DNA of 64,000 nt from Siphonodentalium dalli. Lineage: Eukaryota; Mollusca; Scaphopoda; Gadilida; Siphonodentaliidae. Made by a program: the position numbers and the translations under genes. The notes beneath the pieces are model-generated. The model had not been told where the DNA came from. It saw only the letters and a program-made list of their open reading frames with translations, and did not search any database. Each line of letters starts with the position of its first letter. Positions within the stretch are counted from its first letter, which is position 1. Positions 23,786 to 33,790 of this stretch are shown here, piece after piece. The DNA is taken from assembly GCA_032622095.1 (NCBI GenBank), contig CP136069.1:11426036-11490035 (forward strand), read 5' to 3'.

Positions 23786-23871
23786 TGCTCATATATATAT
23801 ATTGGCCTCCCAGTCCCAGCGCTGGTTAATCGTGGAAGATCGGTGTGTTACTCGTGCAACCTGCAGGTAAG
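23786..23871 (+). promoter_or_regulatory. Possible TATA promoter and 5' exon with consensus donor
   Basis: A (TA)n TATA-like box (about 23,793-23,802) is followed ~65-70 bp downstream by CTGCAG|GTAAGTCTGTG, a full-consensus splice donor at about 23,866. This could be the non-coding first exon of a gene reading right, but no downstream coding exon was recognised, and such words occur by chance in 64 kb. Confidence 0.2.
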
Positions 23872-24740
23872 TCTGTGATGGTTCGCGTGTTAATCACGGT
23901 TGTACCATAATCGTAGCACACACGGGTTTCCTTCGCCACATAAAACCAGCATTATTACCATCCTCCCTATATTCCACCCTTCTGATTGGCCCATGTCCCG
24001 TCACGTGCGGGCGACAAATCACACTGTCCCCGCTGAGCCGGGAGACGTTTATATATTTAGTGAACACCAATATTCGAACATTTAAGTTGATACTTTTATC
24101 GGACAAGCGTTATTATGTACTTTTTATATCGAAACATATCGGTGATTCAATATGTTCATGTCGACATTATGGTGCAAGATTGAAAGAGTGGATCCCTTGA
24201 GGTTGGTTGGTATTAAATGTTTGATGGTAGACAACGTAATGCATACGTTTGTCGCGAATGAATGGTACTGTAGGCTTATCCATGACATCAGACCGCCCCG
24301 CGATGTCTGCAATGTGATCATAGAAGTATTTTGTGTGAGGGTCGCCATGTACTTGGGAGCACTGACACATATGAATGTACATTAATGAAATTGACAACTT
24401 CCCAATAGCTTTCGGGGAAGACCGTTATGAAATGAACATCGCGAGTAAATTCCGCGCACAAGACGACATTGAATATGCCACATTGCAGAAGGCGATAACA
24501 TACCTATATGGCTTATTGGTTTACATTGCACCGATATTGACGATTTAACCATCAAAATGATCGTAAATAAACGCTTGACTATCGTTTATGGAACAGAAAT
24601 CCTCTATTACGATACGTAGTTACTGAAAATATACATAATCGGGAAAGAAAGCACTCGTGACTCAGTGCAACATCGTGCGTGTGGATGGCAAGGATGTTTT
24701 CAGTTGTAAATCGGATAACAAAACAGTTGTTGCCCTTCTT
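23872..24740. other. Non-coding stretch, nothing recognised
   Basis: Open frames of 60-77 codons overlap on both strands between 23,894 and 24,397 without similarity to known domains. Confidence 0.4.
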
Positions 24741-24743
24741 CTC

Positions 24744-24862
24744 GGGAGACATCGAGATTTGTCACCCGCTCTAGAACGGAATGTCTCCCTAGGAGCTGCG
24801 CTCCTCGGGAGACATTCCGTTCTCGAGCGGCTCGAGCGGGTGACAAATCTCAATGTCTCCCT
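24744..24862. repeat. Long G+C-rich hairpin (~54-bp arms)
   Basis: Left arm GGGAGACATCGAGATTTGTC and onward through ACGGAATGTCTCCC pairs with the right arm ending GGGTGACAAATCTCAATGTC/TCCC; the loop is only a few bases at GGAGCTGCGCTCC. An extra CTCGAGCGG makes the right arm slightly longer. G+C content is well above the surroundings. The word GGGAGACAT occurs at both ends of each arm, so each arm is itself a partial palindrome. Confidence 0.9.
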
Positions 24863-26030
24863 CGACAGCGGGCGACAACTGTATAATGTCGCGATATAGC
24901 CCGGCCCCAGCTGCCAAAGCGGGTGAATTTCTTGTGGGGCATATTTGAATGTCGGTATCTGACATTCTTTAATATCAGAAAAGCCATGTATATTGCGTTA
25001 CTCAGCTCAATCAAATGTTTTTTTTAATTTAAAATTTGAAACGATAAAAATATATTAAATAAACATTTTTGGCTCCAACATGTCGTTTCTAAATCCGAAC
25101 AACATCTTCTCAACAGCTTATGTTATCCGGGAAATGGAATATTGTTAACCATTCAGCTTTCATGACAACTCAATTGATCAGGCCCAAATTGGGATACTAT
25201 ACATGTAGTTCCTGTAATCCATTTTGCGTATATATGCACCATTCCCAAGTAGCGGTGCGCAATTTTGATATCACGCGTGCCTGTTATGCGCGACAGGGTG
25301 AAGCGTACATGCTCAGAAGAGTTTTCGCTTGCAATGACTCGAATCAGACTCCATTGACTCCAAATTTCCTTACTTTTCACGAACTTCACAGTGCCATTCT
25401 CATATATTAAATTGTTTTAAACTGTGATTAAATACTGTTCATATCAGGTCATACAAATTAATAATGAGCCTCCCTCGTAATCTGAGTTATCTCACCGACG
25501 TTATAAAATCATCGAACATTTGCCCCCATTTTGCTTGTACCTCCCACTGGTCGGTACCGACAATCTATTAAAGTGTTTGAAAAATATTCGATTCGATTCG
25601 ATGTTGAAATTGCCGATTTGTCGGGCCCTACCCTGTGGTGTTCTCCTGTAGCGTTCATTAATGAGCACACCGAGGCATGTGCAGCGTACTACACAGGTCT
25701 ATATAACATTGAGAGAAGTGCGGGAGTCGCACCGAAAGTTGACAGCACCCGGAATACCAAGCCGGTCACACATCCAATGACCAACCGAGCTTGACGATGT
25801 TTAACTTCGGTGATCACACAAAGCGTCTTACTAATACTAATAACTAGTAACGACTGTGACCAAGAGTAGATATCTAGACTTCTCGAACAGAGAAGTCATC
25901 GGTCTTCTAAGTTTAAGTTCTCTATTTACAACGCGACTGCTACCGTACACTACTCCCCAGTTCTTTTTGAGATTCACCGAATCTCACCAAGTCCTCCACC
26001 AGAGCAGTCGCATCATGAGTCATGGCACAG
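24863..26030. other. Non-coding stretch, nothing recognised
   Basis: Small open frames (96 codons at 25,120-25,410, 87 at 25,531-25,794) lack any domain motif, and the first is mirrored by an antisense frame. Confidence 0.4.
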
Positions 26031-26036
26031 ACTCCG

Positions 26037-26255
26037 AGTATACGGTATCCACAGCAGTATTAAAACGGTCACTGTGGTGGAGTTACGGTACCGTTTGGTT
26101 ATGATACCGCGGTCTATTAGCGGGTAGTCACACCAAAATTGAAGAATATAATACGTCCATGAGGATCTTGTTAAAGATACGGTAAACTTTGGCGGTGGGT
26201 CATGCTCTTAAAATAGTCACATCCGTTAAAACCGCCATAAACAGGGGGGGGGGTC
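26037..26255. repeat. Dispersed repeat, inverted copy of 35,650-35,875
   Basis: Reverse-complement similarity extends over ~215 bp through TACGGTATCCACAGCAGTAT, AAGATACGGTAA and AAAACCGCCATAAACA. A related GGCGGTGGGTATGCTGTTAA word also occurs at about 33,799 and 43,820. Confidence 0.75.
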
Positions 26256-26289
26256 GGAAAAACTTTCAGGCACGTATGCTGATTTTTTA

Positions 26290-27045
26290 CTTCGACCCTT
26301 GTTGGGACCCACCCATGGAACCCAAAACATGGCTGCCAGCGGCCATCTTGGATTCAAAATTTGCAACATAATACAACACGATAATTGCCTGCAGTCAGTT
26401 TAGCAGTTAGAATTACATTATTTCTCTTATTCTAAGGTGTTTTAAGCCAAACTCATTGCAAAAACATTCAAAAGACTTGCAGGAAAAACAGATTTTAGTT
26501 GCGGAAAATTTGTTTTGTTGGTTCCATGGACCACCCACCACCCCGGCATACCTGCCCGGAAAAAAATGTGTCCCCCACCCCCCTGTTTTCGGCAGTTTTT
26601 TCGACCATTTTTGGACACCAACCCCCATTTTAACAATAAAACAGAGATTTGCGGGCGGAAATTCACTGTAAACAGCTGTATATGAATTTTTGTTCATAAT
26701 ATTTGTCATGGATGTTAACATTGACATGTAAATAGGAACGAGTGATTTTGAGGTCATTCGGCCAAAAAAACATGGCTGCCAGCGGCCATCTTGGATTTCA
26801 TAATTAGCAACAAAATACAACACGATAGCTGCCTGCAGTCAGTTTAGCAGTTATAATTACATTATTTCTCAAATTCTAATGTGTTTTAAGCCAAACTCAT
26901 TGAAAAACAGTCAAAAGACTTGCAGGAAAACAAATTTTGAGTTGCAGAACAAATTGTTTGTTGGTGGCATCGACCAACCACCACCCCGGCATACGTGCCC
27001 GGAAAAAATGCCCCCCCCCCTCCGTGCCATAAACAGAAATAATAT
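26290..27045. repeat. ~442-bp tandem duplication
   Basis: ACATGGCTGCCAGCGGCCAT at 26,328 recurs at 26,770 and similarity runs for most of a unit: TGCCTGCAGTCAGTTTAGCA, GTGTTTTAAGCCAAACTCAT, GACTTGCAGGAAAA and CCACCCCGGCATAC are in the same order. The first ~40 bp of the unit are shared with the ~160-bp arrays at 36.9 and 43.0 kb. The 136-codon open frame here is a by-product. Confidence 0.85.
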
Positions 27046-27154
27046 TGACGAATGTTCTTATACCAAACATAAATTGCAGCAAGTTATTGCCATGTTAGTA
27101 ATCTTGTGTTATGTAAACAAATGTCATGTTGTGTAAACAAACAATATGTAAAGA

Positions 27155-27358
27155 GTATGCGATAAGCAAAACACTCAACACCGAGGAGATCCCCACTAAC
27201 GAAACTTTTGTTGGAAATGTCACCAAGTTGTTTGCAACAAACCGGTATACCGTAGCTATCGTTAAACTTCACCTCTCAAGATTTCGGTGTTGAATGGGTC
27301 ACGACGAATCACTCTCCTAAACATTGTGTGCCACGGTGTTGAGTGTTTTGCTTATCGC
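27155..27358. mobile_element. Foldback MITE, AAGCAAAACACTCAACACCG family
   Basis: The left arm GCGATAAGCAAAACACTCAA/CACCG and right arm CGGTGTTGAGTGTTTTGCTT/ATCGC are exact complements. Interior words (GTTGTTTGCAACA, CACCTCTC, GAATGGGTCAC) recur at 41,816-42,003 and 42,885-43,035 in the opposite orientation. Flanks (GTAAACAAA, AACATG) are also partly shared with those loci, so the MITE may sit in a larger repeat. Confidence 0.8.
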
Positions 27359-27448
27359 TTTTACTTATGTGCTGTATATAAACAAACGCTCGGCTCACAC
27401 AAAGTGTGTTTTGTGGATAATAGTACATTCATATGATCATTATTATAC

Positions 27449-27590
27449 CAATAACATGTTTTTTGAAGGTGTTATGGTTCATTAACGGCCCGACAGGAAT
27501 GATCTAATCATTAACAGCCCGAGGGCTGTTCATCATTCCTGGAGGGTCGTTAATAAACCATGACGCCGGACAAAATCATGTTATTACTAT
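27449..27590. repeat. Foldback repeat
   Basis: TGGTTCATTAACGGCCCGAC with AGGAATGAT (27,475-27,504) pairs with ATCATTCCTGGAGGGTCGTT and AATAAACCA (27,531-27,561). Outer AATAACATG and CATGTTATT extend the symmetry. Confidence 0.8.
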
Positions 27591-27626
27591 TATTACCACT
27601 CTGTCCTTGTGTGATCACGTGGTCGG

Positions 27627-27693
27627 TGACTTAACCAGAAGTGGGCGTTAATGTAAACAAAGCTTCATTAACGCCCGCTTCCGGTCAACTTCG
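27627..27693. repeat. Short hairpin
   Basis: GACTTAACCAGAAGTGGGCG/TTAATG pairs with CATTAACGCCCGCTTCCGGT/CAACTTC around a ~12-bp AT-rich loop. Confidence 0.75.
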
Positions 27694-27989
27694 CCTCAAA
27701 ATTGTGGAATCTTATCGCTAGTAAAGTAAACTCCAACAGGGAGCAACAGACCCGTCGAGAGGAGCCGTCTGCCCTATGTCAAATTGTAAACATCCGGTAT
27801 AGACGTCAATATAATATACAATGCATCCAATGGTGTCCCTGGCTTCTCATTACTTAGAGTACATATAGTAATAGTCTAAAAGCACGTGGCGTGTTATTAT
27901 TTGACACATATGTCTAATATATTGCTATTTTAACATAAGAAGCACAATTAATTGAGAGTGCGCCTTTGCTCTTATAATGAGTGATATAC

Positions 27990-28817
27990 CGGTATGGACT
28001 CAGTCATTTGATATGCGTTTAGAACGACATCTCATACAGTTATTTAGCAGTATTGAGCCACATATAGAGTAAGTAAAATTAAGTTTCCCCTGCCTTACCC
28101 CACACCTGCCCTACCTTAAAATATGCATTTCTGGTCATGAATTTCTGAGAATGGGCTATATCTTGGTCAAATGTGGCCAAACTTAAATCGATATGATGAG
28201 ATACAATGAATACAATGAAAACAGGGGTTTGGAGACATCAATTTTCAAAGATATGGGAGTTGAGACCTGCCCTACCGTTTGCATTAAGGGCCATGGCAAT
28301 AACATAACATAATGTATGGACCCAATCATTTGATATTCATTTAGAACCACATCTCGGACAGTTCTTTAGCAGTATTGAGTCACATATAGAATGAACAAAA
28401 TAAAGTTGGCCAAGTTTCGCCCACATGTACATGTACCTTACACCACACCTGCCCTACGTCAAAATATGCATTTTTTGTCATAAATTTCTGAGAATCGCCT
28501 CTATCTGCGTCAATTTCAGCCAAACTTAGTTCAATATGATGCATGAGATACAATGAACACAATCAAAACAGGTGTTTCAAGACTGATAAATTCTTATCTG
28601 GAGGCTAAAAACAATCAAAACATGAATTTTAACAGATTTGTGAGCGGATACCTGCCTTACATTTTACATTAAGGGCCATGGCAATAACATAACATAATGT
28701 ATGGACACAGTCATTTAATATTCATTTAGAATCACATCTCAGGCAGTTATTTAGCAGTATTGAGCCGCATATAGAGCGAATAAAATCACTTAAGCCAGGT
28801 TTCAACTTCCTTACCCC
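27990..28817. repeat. ~320-385 bp satellite, array 1 (left of LTR insertion)
   Basis: Units start with GTATGGACYCARTCATTTGA at about 27,992, 28,314 and 28,699 and contain CACACCTGCCCTACCT, AAATATGCATTT, TCAATATGATGAGATACAAT and GGGCCATGGCAATAACATAA in order. The third unit is broken at 28,817 by the LTR retrotransposon and resumes at 33,598. Confidence 0.9.
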
Positions 28818-29283
28818 TGTAACACTCTCGAGACGACTACGAGTTAGGTAAGTTGGGTTAAATTTAGCTAAAAGTTCAATGTCTTTAGCTTAATAGTCCG
28901 GTGTCCTGAATTGTTGGGAATCATAGCTCTGAGTGGATGACCTATAATTATGGGTCGTTGACTTTTGGAGTTAAAAGCTTTGTCAAAGCGGATTATTAAT
29001 TGTCCATCTGGTTTGATGTAAGCGACACCTGTTCCCAGCAGATCACGACATTTGATGGGCTAGGGGCGTTGTCCTTTTTCAGCGTATATATACTAGGAGA
29101 GCAAAGCTCTCGGAAACTTGCTAAAACTCTTGCGGACTCTTGTTCAGAACTTGTTGAAGAGAACATGTTATTATATTTTACTCCGTGGCCGCCTGATGTG
29201 ACATTGTAATAATTGTACAATAAATTTCATCAACGTGTTTCCGAGAATTCCAACTTAATGGTTAGAACCTGGGGAGTGCTACA
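28818..29283 (+). repeat. 5' LTR
   Basis: 466 bp starting TGTAACACTCTCGAGACGAC and ending GGGGAGTGCTACA. Contains a TATATATA box at about 29,085 and AATAAA at 29,219-29,224, as expected for U3 and R signals on the plus strand. Confidence 0.95.
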
Positions 29284-29292
29284 TTCCCGAGA

Positions 29293-29307
29293 TGGTGCCG
29301 AGTTAGC
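29293..29307 (+). promoter_or_regulatory. Putative primer-binding site
   Basis: TGGTGCCGAGTTAGC begins 9 bp after the 5' LTR. TGG at the start is the usual complement of a tRNA 3' CCA end. The relic at 54.96 kb has TTGGTGCCGATTAAGC in the same place, supporting the assignment; the tRNA species was not determined. Confidence 0.6.
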
Positions 29308-32300
29308 AGGACATTTCTTGGAATTCTTGGACAGGTGGTCACGGAAGAAAAATATGGAGGAAACTAAATGGACGAAATAAGGTATATATGAGGCAATTTG
29401 CAATTCATTGGCTGGTTCACCTGGTTCACAACCCGTATAGCTATTAGGTCATTTATCTGTAGTTTAAATTGTTGCGTCAATTTTTCCATATAAGGGTTTC
29501 AAAAATCGTTGCGTCGATTTGAAATAAAGATTGTTTGTTTTTCGAGGTATTAGTGTTACATGTACGCTCGGTGTGAATAGCCTAATTGAACAAAATGTGG
29601 TTAAAGCAAAAAAGTTGTTCAGGGAATATACAGTTATAGTTTAAATTGTTGCGTCAATTTTTCTATATTAGGTATGCTTGGAAATTACCGTTATGGTTGG
29701 CGTTTTTCTATGTCGAGTTGTTATTTATCAACTATATAGGAAATAATCGCTGGAATATAATGTGTGTCCATCGTTATATGGTATCCAAATGGATAAGATT
29801 GATTTTTACAATCTACACGTGAAGATTCCAGTGAATAATTCAATGAGGCATATATATACAGAGGTAGTGAATATGCCGCAGTTGTTTGTCTGTTTGATTT
29901 TAAACAAGCGAGTTTGGTTGAACATTTTCAGAGCAAAGAAATCTGTCACAAGGTTATTGTTAAATAATTTAAACAGTGTCTTTGATGCCTATTATGGTCT
30001 ATATAGTAGGAGTTTGTCAAAATGCAAAAGTAGTCCGGTTTGATATAAGTTTTGGTTTTGAGAAAAGAACTTTAGAGATAATTAAGTTGTTTTGAGCAAG
30101 CTGAGGGCGTATATATTATTAACGCACCTTTGGTAAACTTGTTTGAGGTTGAATAAATTATTTTTGAATAATGTGAGTCACTAAACAAAAATGTTCTAGG
30201 AAATTCTGGTTATACAAGTACTAAATTGTCACACCATTATGCAAGTTATATAGGTATAGAACATTTACTGATGATTTTAGGATGTTGTCAAGTTAATCAG
30301 TATGATTTTAGTGAGTTCTGGTTTTTAAACGAATTGTGGGTTCAGTTTCTGTTAAGGCTGTTCTGTCGGTCAATTGAGCGTATAATATTAAGTTTATTGT
30401 GCTCAGATTATCAATTCGAAAACATTGGTCATTTATGACAGTTTGTCAAGAAAACTGGTTACGTCCAGCGAGATATATCTTGAAATAAAAGAAATTAGTT
30501 GAAGTAATTCGGAAAATTTTAAATTACAGACATTATAGTCACTTGAAGTTTGAAGTATTGTTTGGGAATGTTCAATTTAGCCAAATGATTCCAATGTTTT
30601 GCAAGAATATCTACACGGATGGTCAGTGGTATTTTGTGTTATGACACACCCAGATTGGGTTAAAATGTCGATTTTAAAAATAGATAGATCGCTGTACATG
30701 TATCGCCATTGTATATAGGCGTTATCAAAATGGTTTTAATGTGTTCAAGTTTCGAACAAACCAAAGTTGACCAGAGTTGAAAGTCGGAAAGTCAGAAATG
30801 AAACTGAATAATCAATTATGGTATGCCCATACAAGAAAAGAATGGCTAGAAAATTGATTATGCCATAATTACATCTATTACGTGTATTCTGAGAGTGTCT
30901 GTAAGTGTTAATCAGACTAACATGCTATCCAGTATGTCTAAATGTTTGTGGACGGCACCGAGTACACGTAATAATATACATGTAGAATATAAAAGAAGAA
31001 AAACAAAGAACTTACTTTTTAAGGAGTTGTCAGAGAAAAGAACATGAATGGAACCGAAAATAGTCCTATTAATTCCATGGAAGATATACGGATTAAAGAC
31101 ACCAATTGAACCATAACTATGTTGGGAACTTGTCATTAAGAAATATATCCGTTCCCACAGAAAATTTGTATACAACGGATGTACAGCACCAACGAGACAC
31201 TATTAGGAACGTATAGTCCATGTGAATGATCTGGTGATTTTGAGAAAATTCAACATCCAATTGTTGTGGTCAAAATTAATGAAATTCCGCAATGAGGTGC
31301 TCGTCTATTCAAAACACCAGATTCAAATATTGCCTTAGGGCATCAATTATTGAGGCTAGCTATCGGACAGGGGACTGAGTTGACCTTTGAAGATTATTCA
31401 TGCATGCTAACTTAATTAAGTCGTTGTCCACCCACAGTGGTCGAGAATGCAGGCCCGTTAACGCGGCATGCGTGTATGACCAATTTGGCGTGAACAAAAC
31501 ATTTATCATGGCCACTAATTGACCAGTATCGAGATAATTAGTGTTGTGAAGTCTTTATAGATAGTACGACATCTGTTCTGTGTCACATCGATTGTTACCA
31601 AAACAAATTTGCATATTTTCAAATTAGGAGTTGTCTGAGTTCATGAAATTATAAGTTAGGAGTTGTTTATCGATTTTTGTTAAAGGGACATGCGAATGAA
31701 AATTAGCTTACGCATATCGTTTAAGAGTTGTCGGAGGTCATGAAAATAAAAGTTGTATAGTGAACCATTGAATGGTTTTAAAGGGACATTTCATGATAAT
31801 AATGTAATGTAGGTTGTATTAAAAACCCATATATAATTAGCTATGTGAACCATGCAGTAAGCCAAGCAAATTGTCTCAGGGGTTGTACCTTTTATTCCGT
31901 TGTTTCACAAGGAATAACTATATATGAAATATTTGACATTTATGTAAAATGTCCGTAATTGGTGTGGGTGTTACATGATAGTTGTTAGAATTACTAGCTG
32001 ACAAGCTATAGATTACTCGACGGGTATGCCCAAATACGGGGCCCGTGATATTTGATTTGGCGTTCCAAGTTTATGGAATCGTGCTTTGACACAAATGACG
32101 AGATTTAACTTGTCGGCGCTAATGATGTTGTAAAACGTCTATGTAATAGAGCATTAAGTTACATGCTGGTATACATGGAGATGTTTAGTTTGGCATTCCA
32201 GGTTAATGGATAGCGATTTTTACGTGACATGGTTGATTTTAACACGCCGTGCCAAAGATTTCTAAAATCTCAGTTGATAGAGCATTTGTGCAAGATCGTT

Positions 32301-32483
32301 TTGTACCATGCTCGTATTTGTAGAAGCTTGGAGCCAAATTAAAATGTGAATTGGTTAGATTGTCATTTCAAGGTTGAAATCATGTTCTACACGTATAAGC
32401 GTGTTGTAACGCTATTGACATTACCCAGATAATTCATTTCAGTTCTTACACAACGTATATTAAGTCCTTTCCACTAGACAGTA

Positions 32484-32830
32484 TTGAACCTTTATTTATG
32501 CCCAAATTCAAGATCGAGTTGAAATTTATTCAACTTTCGTATCGAACAAGGCGGTTTAAGCCATGACGGGAAGTCACACCCTTGATATTAAACCATATTG
32601 ACCCTTAACCCATTTACGCCCGAATTCAAGATCAAGTTGAAAAATTATTCATCTGTCGTATCGAAACAAGGCAAATATAACCCTCCACAGGAAGTCAAAT
32701 TCTGGATATTAAACCATATTGATCCTTTGTCAAATGTCGCCCGAATTCAAGGTCAAATTGAAATTCATTCCAATTTTCGTACCGAGACAAGGCGATTATT
32801 TGAACATAGCTATGACGATGGGATCGACGC
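32484..32830. repeat. ~117-bp tandem repeat (3 copies) inside the LTR element
   Basis: Words near 32,484, 32,599 and 32,718 repeat in order: TTGAYCCTT, GCCCGAATTCAAGATCAAGT, TCGTATCGAAACAAGGC and GGAAGTCA. This explains the 94-codon frame starting at 32,598. Confidence 0.85.
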
Positions 32831-33111
32831 CTCTATCGTTTGGATCTGGAATCGCTGGATATTCGGAATGGAGCCAGGATGAAAGGAGTTAATAGGGAGG
32901 CCACTATTGACTCCCAACACGGAATGAGAAGCTAATATTCCAGGATGGTGCCATTCTCCTGTTCGGAACAATTCCTGCTATCGACGATTCGGATTATGAC
33001 ATTCATGTGTTAAAACTTATGTTTTATTGTGTTAAATGTATATTCCAATTGAGATAGTTTGGATCTCCACTCACGGAATTATCAAGTTTTTTGTCTTAGG
33101 ACAAAAATCTT

Positions 33112-33128
33112 GAAAAAGGTGATGAGAG
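33112..33128 (+). promoter_or_regulatory. Putative polypurine tract
   Basis: GAAAAAGGTGATGAGAG lies 3 bp before the 3' LTR, is almost all purine, and is where plus-strand priming would be expected. Confidence 0.6.
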
Positions 33129-33131
33129 TTA

Positions 33132-33597
33132 TGTAACACTCTCGAGACGACTACGAGTTAGGTAAGTTGGGTTAAATTTAGCTGAAAGTTCAATGTCTTT
33201 AGCTTAATAGTCCGGTGTCCTGAATTGTTGGGAATCATAGCTCTGAGTGGATGACCTATAATTATGGGTCGTTGACTTTTGGAGTTAAAAGCTTTGTCAA
33301 AGCGGATTATTAATTGTCCATCTGGTTTGATGTAAGCGACACCTGTTCCCAGCAGATCACGACATTTGATGGGCTAGGGGCATTGTCCTTTTTCAGCGTA
33401 TATATACTAGGAGAGCAAAGCTCTCGGAGACTTGCTAAAACTCTTGCGGACTCTTGTTCAGAACTTGTTGAAGAGAACATGTTATTATATTTTACTCCGT
33501 AGCCGCCTGATGTGACATTGTAATAATTGTACAATAAATTTCATCAACGTGTTTCCGAGAATTCCAACTTAATGGTTAGAACCTGGGGAGTGCTACA
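33132..33597 (+). repeat. 3' LTR
   Basis: 466 bp, same length as the 5' LTR, with four A/G differences (in the GCTGAAAG, GGGGCATT, TCGGAGACT and CCGTAGCC words) and no indels. Confidence 0.95.
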
Positions 33598-33601
33598 CCC
33601 C

Positions 33602-33790
33602 ACACCTGCCCTACCTCAAAATATGCATTTTTTGTCATCAATTTCTGAGAATAGACTCTATCTCGGTCAATTGTGGCCAGATTTAGTTCAATATGATGAG
33701 ATACAATAAATAAAATAAAAACAGGGGTTTGGAGATTTTTACAGATTTGGAGGCCGATACCTGCCCTACGTTTTACATTACATATACGGG
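33602..33790. repeat. ~380-bp satellite unit, remainder right of LTR insertion
   Basis: Starts CACACCTGCCCTACCT and runs through ATGATGAGATACAAT to CCTGCCCTACGTTTTACATT, completing the unit interrupted at 28,817. Confidence 0.9.

Larger units (their letters stand above)
28814..33601 (+). mobile_element. LTR retrotransposon without gag-pol, recent insertion
   Basis: Two 466-bp direct LTRs (28,818-29,283 and 33,132-33,597; TG...CA termini) bound 3,848 bp of internal DNA. The target duplication is CCCC (28,814-28,817 and 33,598-33,601; ACCCC is possible if the LTR end is read one base shorter) and the host satellite unit reads through when the element is removed. A putative primer-binding site and a purine tract sit at the expected places. 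The LTRs differ at four positions, all transitions. No gag, protease, RT, RNase H or integrase frame is visible; the longest internal frame is 94 codons. Non-coding LTR elements of this size are called LARDs; such an element would depend on a relative's enzymes. The leader resembles the element relic at 54,956-55,275. Confidence 0.93.

Noticed and set aside
24124-24397. Overlapping 74-77 codon frames on both strands
   Set aside because: Open in several frames with no domain motif; consistent with chance in a locally stop-poor stretch.
26413-26823. 136-codon minus-strand frame
   Set aside because: Lies in a 442-bp tandem duplication and is not preserved in the second unit.
28996-29220. 74-codon frame, conserved at 33,310-33,534
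   Set aside because: The conservation is due to the two LTR copies; the frame is antisense to the element and lacks any protein signature.
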